DNA of 64,000 bases. Origin: Zygnema cylindricum (lineage: Eukaryota; Streptophyta; Zygnematophyceae; Zygnematales; Zygnemataceae). The stretch is taken from NCBI GenBank assembly GCA_037447655.1, contig JBBHKE010003580.1:1-64000 (forward strand). Reading direction: 5' to 3'. Positions within the stretch are counted from its first letter, which is position 1; the number at the start of each line of letters is the position of its first letter. Under the pieces are notes generated by a model. That model searched no databases. It worked only from the letters and a program-made list of their open reading frames with translations, and was not told the DNA's origin. Position numbers and translations under genes: made by a program. Positions 46,268 to 59,458 of the stretch are shown here, one piece after another.

Positions 46268-48072
46268 TCATCCAATTGTGAAATCTGGTGGCCAGTGGTC
46301 AGCTCCGTTGGGCTCACAACAAACATTATCACTATTTATTATAAGCTCTACATGTCTCTCTGTTGTATTGTTGTGCAGTTCCTTTCATTTTGGGGATTTC
46401 TTGGACAATTTGTTGCTCTATTTTTGTCTCTTCTTTCACATCTCTTTCCTGACGTAAGTTTCTCCTTTACCGCCCTCTTATTTGTGAAATAGCAGCCTAA
46501 CTTCTTCAGACAACTTGAAGTGGGATGATGCATCCGTAGTGTTGCAATTTAACATAAATCAGCTTCGTTTTCACTCCTTCAAAAACTGTTTTTTGGGAGC
46601 GATTTGGCCTTGACATGCTAATTTCTATGAACCTTGAATGAATGAAACAATTTTTTGTGTTAGGATTATGTTATTTGTCTCTTTTAACAAGATTTTGAAG
46701 TGTGGACAGGTTAAGCGATTGGAGGAACTTGCGGACGACTTCTCCTCTGCAATTTTTGGGCATGCCAATGTCATTTGCATTTTTTACATCCTTTTACGGC
46801 TCTCAAACGCCCCTGTTGAGGATCATCCGTATGTATCCTGCCATATCCATGAGAGTACAAGGTCGTTTTTTATTTTGCCGAGCCTGTTTATCAATGACGG
46901 CCAGTGTTTGTGGTGCAGTTGACACACATCATTGGGCCCTTCAATTACTGTGTTTCTCTAAAATTTGGTGTGGGGCATATTCCAGGCTTGTGACAAGACC
47001 GGCATGGCTTGCTCTCCTTGAACACGCAATGACTGTTGGTCTCTCATGGATTGACATCATTGTCGCGCAACGTAGTTTCAGGTTCGCTGCATATTTACCT
47101 GTTTTTATCGGATGGATTGCAAATGTGTCTTGCATTCTTTTGAAATGTACCATACTTCTGGAAAAGCTCCTCATTAAGGATAATTGTAGTCACATGACTT
47201 ATAATTGGTTCATTAGTTCACAAATACTTTCCTAAATATAGAAACAACACGTTCCCTTGAGGAATTATATACTTTGTGGTTTTTTTTTGTTTTTCAAGAT
47301 GTAAGGGTGGAGAACTATAACTGATCCAAAGGCAGAATACCTTGACCAATAATGTAATTGTATATAGATTGCCCAGTATTTAACTGTTTAATAGTATGAC
47401 ATTGCTTACTCCAACTGAAACTGGGATTGGGTTTGCAGGCAGAGGGCCTTCGAGATTTGCATGACTATTGCCGTTGCCTATGTGGCGTGGATTCATTTTG
47501 TTCGTGTAGCGAGCAAGGTACAAACTTCTTAATATCCTCTCAATAGTTTTTGTTTTGTCCATGTCTATATCTAAAAAGAAAGGGAAGTAGTTTTGCCATG
47601 CCACTCAGGGCGATTACAGCTGATCTTCTCATGCAAGTGGTAGTTACTCCTTGAATCGCTATTAGTGTTAATAACACTCATTCATTGCCGGCTTTTTTTT
47701 TTTTGGCCCTCTGACTACAAAATAACGTTAATATTACTGTTTGTTTATTTCTTAAAGCTAATTTTTGAAACAGTTCACAACCAGCCACGCCATTCAAAAC
47801 TGATTTAGAATCAATAAAACAAATATTTATCCCACATTTGTAGTTTCTTTGCTCTACGAACGATTCACGGTCTACTTCGCACTGAAATTGTTTTGTTGCT
47901 CCAGGCCTATCCTTACCCCTTTTTGAACGATCTCCCACAGCCAGAAGGTTTCATTATGGTTGCCCTCAGTGGGCTCGGGGGCATGTTCCTGTTTTTTAAA
48001 GCTGGAAGTCGCATAGCTGCTAGGGAGTATCCCCGTCTCACAATCAATAGTCGACGTGGTAGACACAAGTAG
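46268..48072 (+). CDS. FAR-17a/AIG1-like multi-pass membrane protein, 5' unresolved
   Basis: The family (androgen-induced gene 1/ADTRP) comprises small multi-pass ER membrane proteins; human members hydrolyse fatty-acid esters of hydroxy fatty acids. Exons: 46268-46297 (uncertain), 46379-46453, 46710-46828, 46986-47081, 47439-47517, 47905-48072; phases agree. Segments match AIG1 order: WWPVFLSFWGFLGQFVALFL (GGxWKYLTFxxxxxQ), ELADDFSSAIFGHANVICIF, RPAWLALLEHAMTVGLSWID (WLNHxMHTxxL), AVAYVAWIHFVRVASKAYPY then PFLNDLP (YIxWVHWVR..YPFLE), and VALSGLGGMFLFFKAG. It ends in a basic tail. The nucleophile Thr position reads Ser (FLSF for YLTF), and the second His of NHxxH reads Thr, so activity is doubtful. 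A MITE occupies most of the last intron. Confidence 0.7.
47641..47876. mobile_element. MITE in the last intron of the AIG1-like gene
   Basis: The left end TAGTTACTCCTTGAATCGCTATTAG and right end CGAACGATTCACGGTCTACT are inverted. The interior carries AATAACACT, AAAATAACGTTAATA and CTAATTTTTGAAAC, typical of this family here. It ends about 28 bp before the last exon. Confidence 0.7.
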
Positions 48073-49823
48073 GTTGTTCATATAGGAAAGAAGTGAAAAA
48101 CAACAATGCGAGTGCTTCGCAAAACTACTAGGAGAGACGGAGGTGTCAAGCAAGAGAATCAACCAAGGCTTTATTTGCCACTACTGCGTGAATGATGAAC
48201 GGCAATAGACGGAAATATTAAAAGCATCGGAATTGAATTTACTTGCATCAATTTATTTTTGGGGAACGATATTCTTTGTGTCTTAGCGCAGGTTAGGAGC
48301 TTGTTGAAAGATTAGCCTGTTGAAGTAGAATTGAAGTAGTTGAATCATGTTAGAACATCTAGGAAAAAGCACCGCTAGTCTATCGTTGAGTGAGTGTACT
48401 TGTTAATGTTTTATTGTGGTTGGCCATATTGCCATGTCATGAGAGTCAAGTGTGTACCTAGATTGCTTGTAGCCAGTTATTCAGCTCTTTTTCTTTCTTG
48501 CTTTCTTCCTTTCTAAAGTCCGTGGAGAGTTTGGTTAGCCTGCCTTAACATATTTAGAAAAAAATGCTTTTTGTAAATGTTGCAAGAGACGAGACAGCAC
48601 AATAAATGTGGTAACAATTTGCATTATCACTTTTGAAATTCTGAATGCAAATAACAGCTGGCTGCCATGTTTCACTATAATGTGGCTTGGATGAATGTTT
48701 GGAAAGGTTTGTTGCATGTGGCTACGCCATGTTATACGTATTGTACCGTATATTTATGCCCGCTGCATGGAGTAACCACATATGTAACATGCGTACAATA
48801 TGGAGTAATCACCTATGTTCTCAATTGTCCTTGGACATTGTTGGGTTCAAGTTAATGGCTAATCTAAGTTCCGTAAAACATCATGTAGGTTTGTTTGTGG
48901 TATGTACACACAGAGCTAAAGCTGGACATTCTCATGTTAAAAGCAAAAAGAAAGTTTGGAGGTAGATATTCAATTGACGAGTTCCGGATTGTTTTTCCCT
49001 TGAGTTTTATTTTTGAAACAGTATGCTTTTCGTTGAATTGCATTTGTTTTTTCTTGTGACGCGAACCTCTTATGTTGAATCAAGAATTCTTAATGACAGA
49101 AATTAATGTTCAAGGTTCTTTTCTAACTTTTCGGATTCTTCTTTTCTGATATTGCGCAACTTAATTTAAGGTCGCATTCAAATTGAGCTTGACACTGTAA
49201 AGAGTAAACCCTCCGTTTCCTTATTGCACGTTGGACTGAAGTTTTCCGTGTGACGAAACAAATGGAAAAAGAAAAGTTGACCTTGAGCTGTGATGTGTAA
49301 CTTGATTTTTGACCTTCCTCGGGCATCGTCCCTCTCTTCTGCTCCTCAAAACCACCTCCTTCCTCTGTCCCTCTCTCTCTTCTACTACATCAAAAAAAAT
49401 GTACAAGTTCACACGTGTTTAGAGTCAGTAAGACCTGGACGCTTTGACGGGAAACAGTGTTGACTACCTTTGACTTTTTGACTTCCAAAAACCGATCCGA
49501 TATTACGGTATCATAATAGTCAATGCCCATAATATTGAAGTGGAAATGGACGAGATATCGATACGATGCGATACCACGAACTCCCAGCCAAAAATCGATA
49601 CGAAATTCGTACTAAAACTTTGTTTCGGCGACCGTCAGCTTTCGTTTCGAATGGGAGCCCCTGGCCTCGCTCGTGCGAACACAAATTTGTGAAACTAAAA
49701 GCTATGCAACATTTTTTTTCTTAGGATGGCCAAGTTGCCCTGGATGGCCAAACCCTAAATTCCAGTACTATTGTAGCATTTTTTTCATTTTTCTTAAGCC
49801 TTTTTGAAGTTTACGTGGGAAAC
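48073..49823. other. Intergenic between AIG1-like gene and helicase
   Basis: No gene is recognised. The stretch 49,495-49,610 has several TATCG/CGATA motifs (GATATCGATACGATGCGATA) like the subterminal parts of the 23.4-kb element, and may be a remnant of that family. Confidence 0.5.
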
Positions 49824-52800
49824 ATGGTTGGCGACATGCAGAAGAAGAAAAAGAAGAAGTCGGAGTCCCTTGGAACATTTGGGTTTGACGACGAAACTGA
49901 TGATGACGTCAGCAATGACGGCGATAAGAGTTTTGTCTCTTTGCGATTCGGAGAAGCTCAGGAGAATTCCGTTGCTCCGTATTTTCCATCAGCAGCCCAG
50001 CTTCATTTGGAAGGTAATGGTAAGGAATGGAGGGGATAGGTTATTGTTTGTAGGTCCTGTAGGTGTCTTTTCAGTTTTAAGTTAAAGATTTAGAGGGTGT
50101 AAGCTAATGTGTTGAGTCTGTTGTTTGTTGTATCCTGTCAAGATTCCATAGAATTCTAGAAAAAAACCTTAGAAGCTTTGATTGAAGTCACAAAATTTTG
50201 CAAAGCCCTTAAGTCTCAACACACATTGTTTACGAACTTTTTTGTCTGTTTTTATGAATCAAAGGCTTATTTTCAATGCTCCATACTTTCTTAAGTTCTA
50301 TAAAGAATTCTTAAGATTTTTATTTTCCTTTTAATTCTTAAGAATTTGTTGTGTGGATTATTTTGTGTCGAAATTTAAATGCAAATATTATTAGTACACG
50401 TTTCAGCCCCAATCACACATTGTTTACCGTACACATGTTGTGAACATCGTACATTTTCCTTTCACTTCCTGCAGTATTCATGCCTCTCTCATTAGCGATT
50501 ACGCCATGATTGTGGATTATACCAGATTTTTGTGCTCTTTTTTTCAATTGTGTCATCAAACAGTGTGGACCGAATTGATTTTTGAATGAAAAGGTGTAGA
50601 AAGTCTCCACTGAAGCTTTTTTGCATACATTAAGCAGTGTGAACTAACTACGGTTTGTGGATGTTGTATTAATCGTTAGTTTTGGACAAACTACTTGCGT
50701 GTTTGGGAAAAAAAAATAATAATAATAAATGGTAACACAGAATGAATACGAAAAGGGAACATACCTTGACGCTTCTTTTCTTGATGCAGGGAATAACTCA
50801 TGTTACTCTTCTAATAAACTTGAAAACTATGTCCAAGATACTAAGTCCCAAAACTTTTGGTCTCTACAAAATTTTTGTGGAGATGTGTACACAACTTTGT
50901 TTATTATTTTAGTGGCTGGCATTGTGCTTTCTTCAGCTGAACCAACCTGAAATTTGAGCCTACAATTGAGACGAAATTGAGGGTGTTCGAAGCATATTTA
51001 TGTCGTCATTTGTACCTGGTATCCGCTGAAAACTAGTCTGTGACTTCCATTGTCAGACATACATTTATACTACCTTGTCTAGAATTACTACTTTGTCTCT
51101 TTCTCATTCCCTTCACGGAAGGGAATCTCTCATGACATCCTCATTCGGATTTGTTCTCAGTATACTGAGTCTGCCTGATTAATCATTCAGCATCTTACGG
51201 CTTCACTAAGCTCGGTATTTCTCCAATTGTTTATTTTCTTCCATGTTGCGGTTTTCTTCAGGTGATGTCCAAAGCGATTATAGTTTGGCATTCTTATCAC
51301 GTTCACCAAGCTATGACGATATTGTCACATCCTTCATCGCTTTCTTGCACAATATGAAAACAACACCGGATGATTTCGTTTGTTTTTTTCCATTTTGGGA
51401 TTTTCTTCAGATGATAGCAATTGGCAAGAAGCTATGAGACTCCGTCTTCTCCGTGGTATTCAAGTCGAAGGAAGAAACGTGGCGCCTCCATTTACTTCTT
51501 TTGCTGCTTGTGGCCTAAAAGACTCTGTTTTGGCGCAGCTCGAAAAACAGGGGTGTACTGTAAGTTTGTCCCGGTTCTAACTATGATTCAAATGGACGTT
51601 TTGTTATGTCTCAGAATTAGTTTTCCGAGGTTCAAGATTCTGGTGGCTAAAACGTTTTTTGCTCTCAGGATTTTTTTGTTACTCATTGGATATGTTATTG
51701 GATATAAACCATGAACCTCCACAGATGTTAGTTTGTAACTAGTGATCCGCACTTTTTTTAAGAGAGAGGCTTTTAAAATGCATGACCCATTTATTGTTGA
51801 TGGAGAATTAGCGTGATCTATTCTTACATTTATGTAGGAGTCGAACACAAGTCATCCAAATTAAATTATGGTCCGCACTACTTATTTTCCAACTTAATGT
51901 TCATGTATTTTATCCACACGTGGATGTCATTATGGTCCTTATCATAATTCTTCTAGAGGATTACAGTGTTTTTTTTGTAGTCTGAAACGCATTCTCAGTT
52001 TTAACCTCATGACTTGGTGAAGTTCTCACGCATATTATCATAAAACAGTATTTTATGGTTTTGAACTTAGTGAGCTTATTCATTTGCTGATTTATATTGA
52101 GATTTAGTTGAGGTTAGCCAAGCAGGATTACGAGTCTCACGTCATTTTTTTAAAAACCCTAAAACCAGAAGAGATGTTTTTTAGCGGAGGCATCTATTGG
52201 ATAATCCCTCTTCCTTCCCATTCTGGCTTTTAGTGGACTTCAAAGGTTCTTTCGTTTTTCTCGTCAAGTGGAGGTTTTCTTTTGCAAACAGTATACCTCA
52301 AAGTGACAAGGTTTCGTTTTGTTGATGATGTGTCACTTCCTGATTGGCCGACGGCAGGAGCCCACACCTGTACAGATGCAAGTATTGCCATGTGTACTTC
52401 AGGGACGTGACGTGATGGTCCGGGCAGAAACAGGTAAAAGGAGGTACACGTCTCTCCATGCAATTGAGGTTCCCTTTTTTTTAGTTATTGTTTTTTTTCA
52501 TCAGTTTTTTGAGGTGGAAAGTTCTCGAGGCTCATGAAAAAAGTGAAAGGCAGGCTTTAAAGTCTTTTGGTTAGTACACTTTACACTGGCATTACTGTGA
52601 TCAGCGTCCCTTTGTTTTTTTTTTTTTTGTTTTTACCTTTTTTGGGTCGTTTTATCTTTCGTGGTTATTGTTAATCATCTTACATGAATTAGTGTTGACT
52701 TAAATATAGCAAGATTTATCTTGATTTTACTCAGTAAACCTTCGAATATAAGATGTAAATTATGGCGTCCTCATTTTTGCACTTAGAGCAATGAACTGAA

Positions 52801-54744
52801 CTCACTTTCCTTCCCTTCCTTGCTTCTTCCAATCAATCATGAGACAAAAATTTAAGTCAGACCTAGACAGATTCAACCTGGAAGCTTATTATTTTAAAAA
52901 CTAGTCATCACTATTAGCGTGGTTAGGAACCCAGTGTGAGTTTGAAATTAACATAGTCCATCCTATTTCATGTGAACCAGATAGAATCCACTCTATTTCA
53001 TGTACATATAGAATCCGGCTTCATTTTCTGCACTTCGAAACTGTGTGAAGGTGTTGACTTGTTGTGATGACTTGTCTCTGAAATGAATTTCCAGCGGTAA
53101 AAAAAAACAAACAAAAAGTATGTTTGGGTTTTGTGGCAATTGCAGGCAGTGGGAAAACCTTGGCTTATCTTCTTCCATTGCTTTGTAAACTTGATTCTCG
53201 AGTACTCAATCAGGCAGGTACTTCAGTTCTCTTTTTGAAGATAACAGAGCAAAGCTTTATGATAATGATACAACATTATTGTTTGAGAATTCTACGTATT
53301 TTACATTCCATCTCTCACAGTTCTCACCTCACGAACAGTAGTCTCCCACTTGTCCCTCCCTTTTAGCTGGCTCTTCTCCACTTTTCATATTTGTTTCCCC
53401 TCTTTCCTCTCCGTTTGCCGTTTTCCCTTTTCCATTTTCCCTTCCCATCAATTCACGATGGCGACTTAATCCTTAATCTCTCACCTTTTTTCCCTTCTCC
53501 CTCTTCTCTCTTTCGTCTCTCCTCTCTGTCTCCCCTTCTCCTCTGTGAGACTTTGCTTATACTCTTACGTGGTTTTTTGTTTTTGCAAAAGTTGTCAAAA
53601 ATGCTTTTGTACTAGTTTAACTCATTTAAACTTCATTCAACTTTGTAATGGGTGTTGACTCCATTTTGATGGAATCAATCAAACCTCGTCAGAATTTTGT
53701 TAAATGCTGATTTGTACATTTTGTTACTAATAAAAATTCCACTTTTAATGAGTTTATATTAATCATTTGAACGTCATAGGGTAATAAATTTGAGAAACTT
53801 GCCCTAATGTTGAGGGTAAATTGTTCAGTTTTAGGCCATACATAGTTTACCCAAAAAACTGTACAAAAAATTGTACGATTTGCCCTCAAAGCGAGGGTAA
53901 AACTTTGTTTATGTTAACCTATCAGTCTAAAATTCAATGCAAACATATAATACGGATCTTTCTTTTACTTGGGGATTGAGAAGCCCTTTGTAAAACCAAC
54001 TTTGTGGGATATAATTTGGTTTAAGGGAATGAAAAGTAAATTCAATATCCAAATACTCATGTTATATTTAATCGATAAACTTATAACAGCATAAATCTCA
54101 GACCTATGTTTCTTGTTTTTTGCAGGAAACGATCCTATAGCCCTCATTATTGTACCCACTCGGGAACTCGTAGAACAAATTTACTCTCAACTCACTCTCC
54201 TCCTTCCTAATCAGTCCAAAAATCCTTCGTCCACACATGCCCCAAACGGGCATGTATCCGTTTCAGGATCCATTCAAAATCTGCCACCTGTCGACCCACC
54301 CTATTCTTCGTCTTTTTCTAATCCCCCTCCCAATTCTCATTCAGCTACAATGCCTCAAAAATTATCAGTTTCCTCATTTCCCGATTCTTCCCACTACCCA
54401 TTTCATCAAAATCCTTATAAGGAATATATGCAACAAACTAATGCGGGAATTTATGGAAATATGTATAGTACCCATTTATCGAATCAAACAAATACTTTTC
54501 CATTTTTCCAAACACCCACTACTTTTTATGCACAAAATCAAAACTCTTCGCAAAACTCAAATGATTGGAACACTCCTGTACCGATGTATAATCCACCTTT
54601 CTTTCAGCAAAATGCTTCTTCTACCTCTCCTGAATCTTCTTTTGAAGTCTTTTCTATCCAAAGGAACGTAAATTCCCACTCTCTCCATCCTCCTCCTATG
54701 CAACCATCACTGAACTATTCAAATCCCTTCCCTCTTACCTCTCC

Positions 54745-54776
<32 letters not shown>

Positions 54777-57195
54777 CTCTTCCAGTTCCAGTATCTTCTC
54801 AGAAAGGAGGAGATTTCAAGGAAGATTTACCCGAAAATAGTCTTACTCCGGAACCCCAGAGAGTGAGAGGACAGAGAGTACTTGGAGTGGTAGGAGGTGT
54901 TTCTATTGTAGGACAAATACGAGCTGTTAAGGCAGGAGTAGACGTCTTAATTGCTACCCCGGGAAGATTGTTAGACCTACTAGAAAAAGGAGTTATCTCA
55001 TTGGCCCACATGTCATATTTGGTATTGGATGAGGTGGACCGGATGTTGGGGGAAGGCATGGATGAACAGCTGCGACAAGTGAGTTGTCATTGTTATTGTT
55101 ATTTTATTTTATTTGGGTAATTTTCTGTTTTCTTTCGGTTCATTTTATTTTATTCTAGTGTATCGCAGTTTTAGTTTTGTGTCACGGGAAGGAGCGAACT
55201 TGGGGCAAGGAGAACATTTTTTCTTTTTTATTATGTACTGAAATTCTTTTAGGATGGTGACCAAGGAAGAGGGACAGAAATTGGGTCGAAAAACTCGTAT
55301 TGTTATGTTCCTAAGCTAAGAAAAGTACAGCGTTTATTGTTAAATTGACCACGCTATTAGGTCTTGTTTTTCTATGCAATACGATTTTTTTTCTCTTGTA
55401 CCAAACATCAGTTAATTTCCACCTCACCTGATGAAACGGTGTGGACTTACATAGTACTTGTGCAAATAAGCCGAAATCTACACTAGTTCTAGTTAGATTC
55501 ACAGTCTTAAGACTGACCCTGAGTCTCCATAGCTTCCGAATTCAAGTTTTCTTCCTAGCTTCATTTGTTTCTTTTTCTCCGTCCTGATTCTCTTTAAGCG
55601 TAAATTGCCCTTAACTTCTTTACAGCCTTCACATCCTCTCTCAAATTCTTGAGAAAAATATTTTTTACTACCATTTCTCTCCAGCTTATTCTCCTTCCTT
55701 TTCTACTTTCTCCTCTTGCCATTCCGTTAAGTCGCAACCTTTGTTTAATTCATAACTTCTGTTAAACTACTCCCCTCTCATTCGAAAACGAAGGTCTTTC
55801 TCCGGGAAACTTTTTCAGATCCTTTCCCGGGTTCCCGAAAAAGGTCGGCAAACTGTCCTCGTCAGCGCCACAATTCCAATCGGATTGGAGAATCTCGCAA
55901 TGTCAGCACTTGTGGATGCTGTACACGTGACAGCTGGCGAAGCGGGAAGCCTCGTGGACTCGGTTCGACATGAAGTCATTTTTATGCACACTTATATGAA
56001 GAAGGCAAAGCTGCTTGAGGTGAGTTTTAGGGTTTTAAGCCTAAATTTGATGAAGTTCCAGTAATACTTTTCGTTCATTGAGGTGGATTTTGTTTGTATC
56101 TGGTGGATTTATAAGTATGGGAATGTCCAGTAATGTGAGCGTACCCGAACGTTTTTGCGATAAATGGTGTTTATGTGGAATGTGTGTAACTGTCTTCATT
56201 TTTTGATTGGAATAAATGGGACTTGATTTATGGTAAAAATTATAATTGCCTGCCTTGACACATTTGTCAATTTACTAGGGTTTCTTGTAATGTTGTTTGT
56301 TTTTATCACGACTCTCTTCGAACCCTTTGTAGAATCATTTTCACTGTATTTTTTGTAACTCGTAGTCTGATATGGTTTTATTTCGGATTTTATTTTGAAA
56401 TGCTTTTTGCAGGTTTTGAGATACACGGAACGCCCTCCCGTAATAGTTTTCTGCAATTCTGCTGCTTCTGTCGATAGCTTGGTGCAACTTTTACGGAAAG
56501 AGCAGTTCCATGTGGCTGGCCTTCACAGTTCCAAATGTCAGCCTTTCCGATTCCGTTGCATGAAAGCAATGCGTGAAGGAAAGCTCGACATTTTAGTCGC
56601 GACAGATGTCGCATCACGGGGTATTGACGTGTCAGATGTCACTCGTGTGATTAACTATGAGATGCCCGACTCCATAGAAAATTACATTCACAGATGTGGT
56701 CGAACAGGTGAGAACATTATATGTTTGTTTTTTATTCAGTTTAAAAACCCTCTTTAATGCCTAGGTTTTTAATATTATTTGATGGATTTGGAGCAGATTT
56801 TGAACCAAGTTTAGGAACTGCCCGTGTCAACGTCTGCCCTTATGTTTTGTATACACAGATTTTCTGGTCTTTACTAGTTTTTCGTGCATCTTGAGTGTAT
56901 CTATCCTGGCAAATACAATGTAAAGAAGGTATTAAACAGTGCCATTTTCTTGTGAATAACAAGAGTTTCGTTGGTTTTCGTGGATGTTTTATCAGGTCGA
57001 ACTGGGAAAGACGGAATCGCGACGTCTTTTTTGACCCTCGATTGTATGATTGCCAAGGAACTTCGACACCTATTACAACATTGTGGTCAACCGGTTCCAT
57101 CCGAGCTTCATAATTTGCGACAGTTTGGAGGGAAAGTAATAAAAACTGAATTGGGTGACATGACTTTAAACAGTGGAAAGTTTTCGACTGATTGA
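49824..57195 (+). CDS. DEAD-box-type ATP-dependent RNA helicase, RH41/DDX59-like
   Basis: An ATP-dependent RNA helicase with all core motifs. Exons: 49824-50013, 51411-51559, 52358-52433, 53146-53217, 54126-55078, 55819-56019, 56413-56707, 56996-57195; phases agree, 711 residues. Motifs: Phe..PFTSFAACGLKDSVLAQL, EPTPVQMQVLP (Q), AETGSGKT (Walker A), PTRELV (Ia), GGVS, ATPGRLLD (Ib), VLDEVDRM (II, DEVD), VSATI (III), VIVFCN (IV), VATDVASRGID (V), HRCGRTGR (VI). DEVD in place of DEAD, PTPxQMQ and the final LLQHCGQPVPSELHNL recall plant RH41/DDX59. An insert of about 200 residues, rich in P, S, N and Q, lies between motifs Ia and GG in exon 54126-55078. The N-terminus is K-rich (KKKKKK) and acidic. 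An optional exon near 51,262 is possible. Confidence 0.88.
50014..51410. other. First intron of the helicase
   Basis: An AT-rich 1.4-kb intron. Near 51,262 TTTTCTTCAG|GTGATGTCC resembles the true acceptor at 51,410 (TTTTCTTCAG|ATGATAGCA). It could be a duplicated acceptor or a small optional exon, since skipping it keeps the frame. Confidence 0.45.
53793..53900. mobile_element. Very short MITE in a helicase intron
   Basis: The left end TTGCCCTAATGTTGAGGGTA and right-end complement TTTACCCTCGCTTTGAGGGC form imperfect inverted repeats around about 60 bp. The same halves flank the nested retroelement fragment at 38.2-38.6 kb. Confidence 0.6.
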
Positions 57196-58077
57196 TTGTA
57201 CTATCTTTCATGGATAATAAAAAAAGATGACAATCTCCGTGACAATCTCGGTGAGGTCTTCTCGATTTCACGTTTCTTTTTTTTTCTGTTTTGTTTTGTT
57301 TTGTTTCTGTTTGTTTTGTTTTGTTTCAGTTTGTTTAGTTTTGTTGTTCATTTGTTTTTGGTTCGTATGCTTTTCTACTCTCCAGCCTCTAGTAGTTTTC
57401 CAGAATATGTTGTATTATCAAATTCTCTAATGTGAAGAGTCTTGGGCCCATAGGGAAAGTGGGGGAGAGGGGGCAAGAGGGAGGGAGAGGGAGAGGGAGA
57501 GGGAGAAGGAGAGGGAGAGGTAGGGAGGTCTTCTTAGGCAATGGAACTACGAATGTAGAAACAAGTTAAATTCATGTTTAACTTGTCTCACTGTTTCTCA
57601 AATAAGGTTTTTCGAGAATGGTTACAGCTTTCAAACGCCAAGTGTCATTTCAACAGCCAATCATACCGTTTTTAATATCCAGGCGCTGCCTTTGTTCTGA
57701 CCATGTAAACGTCAACTAACTCCGATGTTGTGGAAGGAGATATTTCCCTTTATTTTATAGTGCAAGAAAAAAACCAAAAGTAGGTCGCAACTGGTCATCA
57801 TGTACTTGGTTCCGAACATCAAAAGCGTTCTTTCGCGATTATGTATTTGGGGGAGTAGGAGGAAGGAGTGGTATCACAATCCGTCAGTATAACATGAATC
57901 ACTACAAGTGTTAATAGCACTAGTTCAACGCCGCTAAATTTTGACCAAAAATAGTATTTATAGTTCTATATTTTCCTTTAAATTTATAGATAGGATCGAG
58001 AAACGTTTTAATACTAGAAGCAGGGACAAATCCTTGACTCCACCTAAAACGTTAAAAGTCACTGCGTTCTCAAGCTT
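57196..58077. other. Helicase 3' flank and intergenic sequence
   Basis: It contains TTTTGTTTTG repeats (57,280-57,350), a purine-rich GGGAGA microsatellite (57,462-57,520) and a MITE-like end (ATGAATCACTACAAGTGTTAAT) at about 57,893. No gene is seen. Confidence 0.6.
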
Positions 58078-58930
58078 GACGGCATCCGTTTGCTACATTG
58101 CTCCCACGGGGGTGAGTTGTTTCAGACGCACGACACGATTCGTGACACCATCGCGACCATCGCTTCCAATGGGGGATTTTCTGTTCGTCGGGAGGTATCC
58201 CACATTATTCCTTCGCGTCAGATTGATATTGTATTACTTGATGGTGCGCGTCGCATGTTTGATGACGTTGTTTTGACGAACCCTACCTCGGATACAGTCG
58301 TCAATCATGCAGCTCGGCATGTTGGTGTGGCTGCCCGTGACGTGGCTAGAAAGGAGCATGATTATGCCCACTGTGATGCTATGGATGGCTTCATTCGGAT
58401 GAAATATTTGGTTGTGTGGATGTGGCTAATGTGGCTTTGGACGAGTTTCTCTGTACTTGTGGTCGGCGCTCATTCGAGCGTCAGGGACTTCGAAGCCCTC
58501 CTATTGTAGTCCTCACTTCTTTTGTTTATCTATGGCCCTACAACGAGTGCGAGCTTCTATCCTCCTCCTTCGACCCTCTATTGCAGTTATGGATCGTCGA
58601 CGTGTTCCGGAACTCCCTCCTCGTGCTCCTCCAGGATTTGGGGACTTAAGTGCTTGCTTTTCGTAGATTTTTAATTATGTTGGGGTTTGGTTGAGTCATT
58701 TTGGATCTTTCCTTAGCTGTTTCGTTTGATGTTTTTTGCTTTTTAGGGTTTACCTGCCATCCTTTTGTATTTTCGGTTTACCTGCCATCTTTTTGTATTT
58801 TCGTTGCTTTGCCCTTGCTTATCCTTTTTGTTTTATTCCCCCCACCTGTAGCTTTTCAGTTTTAGCATTGCTACCTCCTTTTGTTCCCATGGACTCAGAT
58901 GGCTTACCATCACGCTTTTTAATAAAGTCA
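58078..58930 (+). pseudogene. 5'-truncated copy of the retroelement: endonuclease domain and 3' end
   Basis: It begins at the Cys/His knuckle (LLHCSHGGELFQTHDTIRD) and continues with EVSHIIPSRQIDIVLLDG and DVVLTNPTSDTVV, aligned almost residue for residue with the 34.5-37.6 kb element. A frameshift near 58,400 is followed in another frame by NVALDEFLCTCGRRSFERQG and RVPELPPRAPPGFGDL. It ends with the hairpin GATGGCTTACCATC and TTTTTAATAAAGTCA. The 5' truncation is typical of incomplete target-primed reverse transcription. Confidence 0.85.
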
Positions 58931-58947
58931 ACCATTCCTTGTTAAAA

Positions 58948-59458
58948 GTACAATATGAATCACATAACACTAATTCGGTTTTTTGACCCTCACACCTAAA
59001 ATAAAATCAATGACTCTAATTGTTTGTTTACGTTAATATAGGTACTGTTTAATTAGCGTCAATAACTAACTTGGGCAGTTTTTAAAAAGTGTAGTGCACG
59101 AAATGTGTCAGTCTATACTGAAATTGTTAGTTATTTCATATAATCGTACTAAAAGAGTGTCAGTTAAAGGCACCGACACGCGAAAATGAGTGCGTTGACA
59201 CTGAAAAATGAACTCAGATTTGGTTCCTAGTGATAAAGACGGGCGAAAATCACGCGAATCTGTTCCACATGTTCAAACGTCGACTATATGAACACGGGCT
59301 ATACTGACAACACTAAAGGAAAAATGCACCCATATTATAGCTATGCGTAAATTAGAGTTATTTCTTTCTAGCGAAAGGCCGTGAACCCAAATTTAATTAA
59401 AACACTAATTATTGTTTACACTAATTTTTTATCTACGCTAATAGCAATTCTCGGTGTC
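58948..59458. mobile_element. Non-autonomous TIR element, copy B
   Basis: A diverged sister of the element at 3,950-4,490, collinear over its whole length, with deletions. Its right end, ACGCTAATAGCAATTCTCGG then TGTCGTG, matches the family terminal repeat; the left end is decayed. It sits immediately after the truncated retroelement copy. Confidence 0.75.

Noticed and set aside
46702-47235. 177-codon ORF in the AIG1-like region
   Set aside because: It reads through two introns and is in the wrong frame for the first exon. The spliced frame matches the family better.
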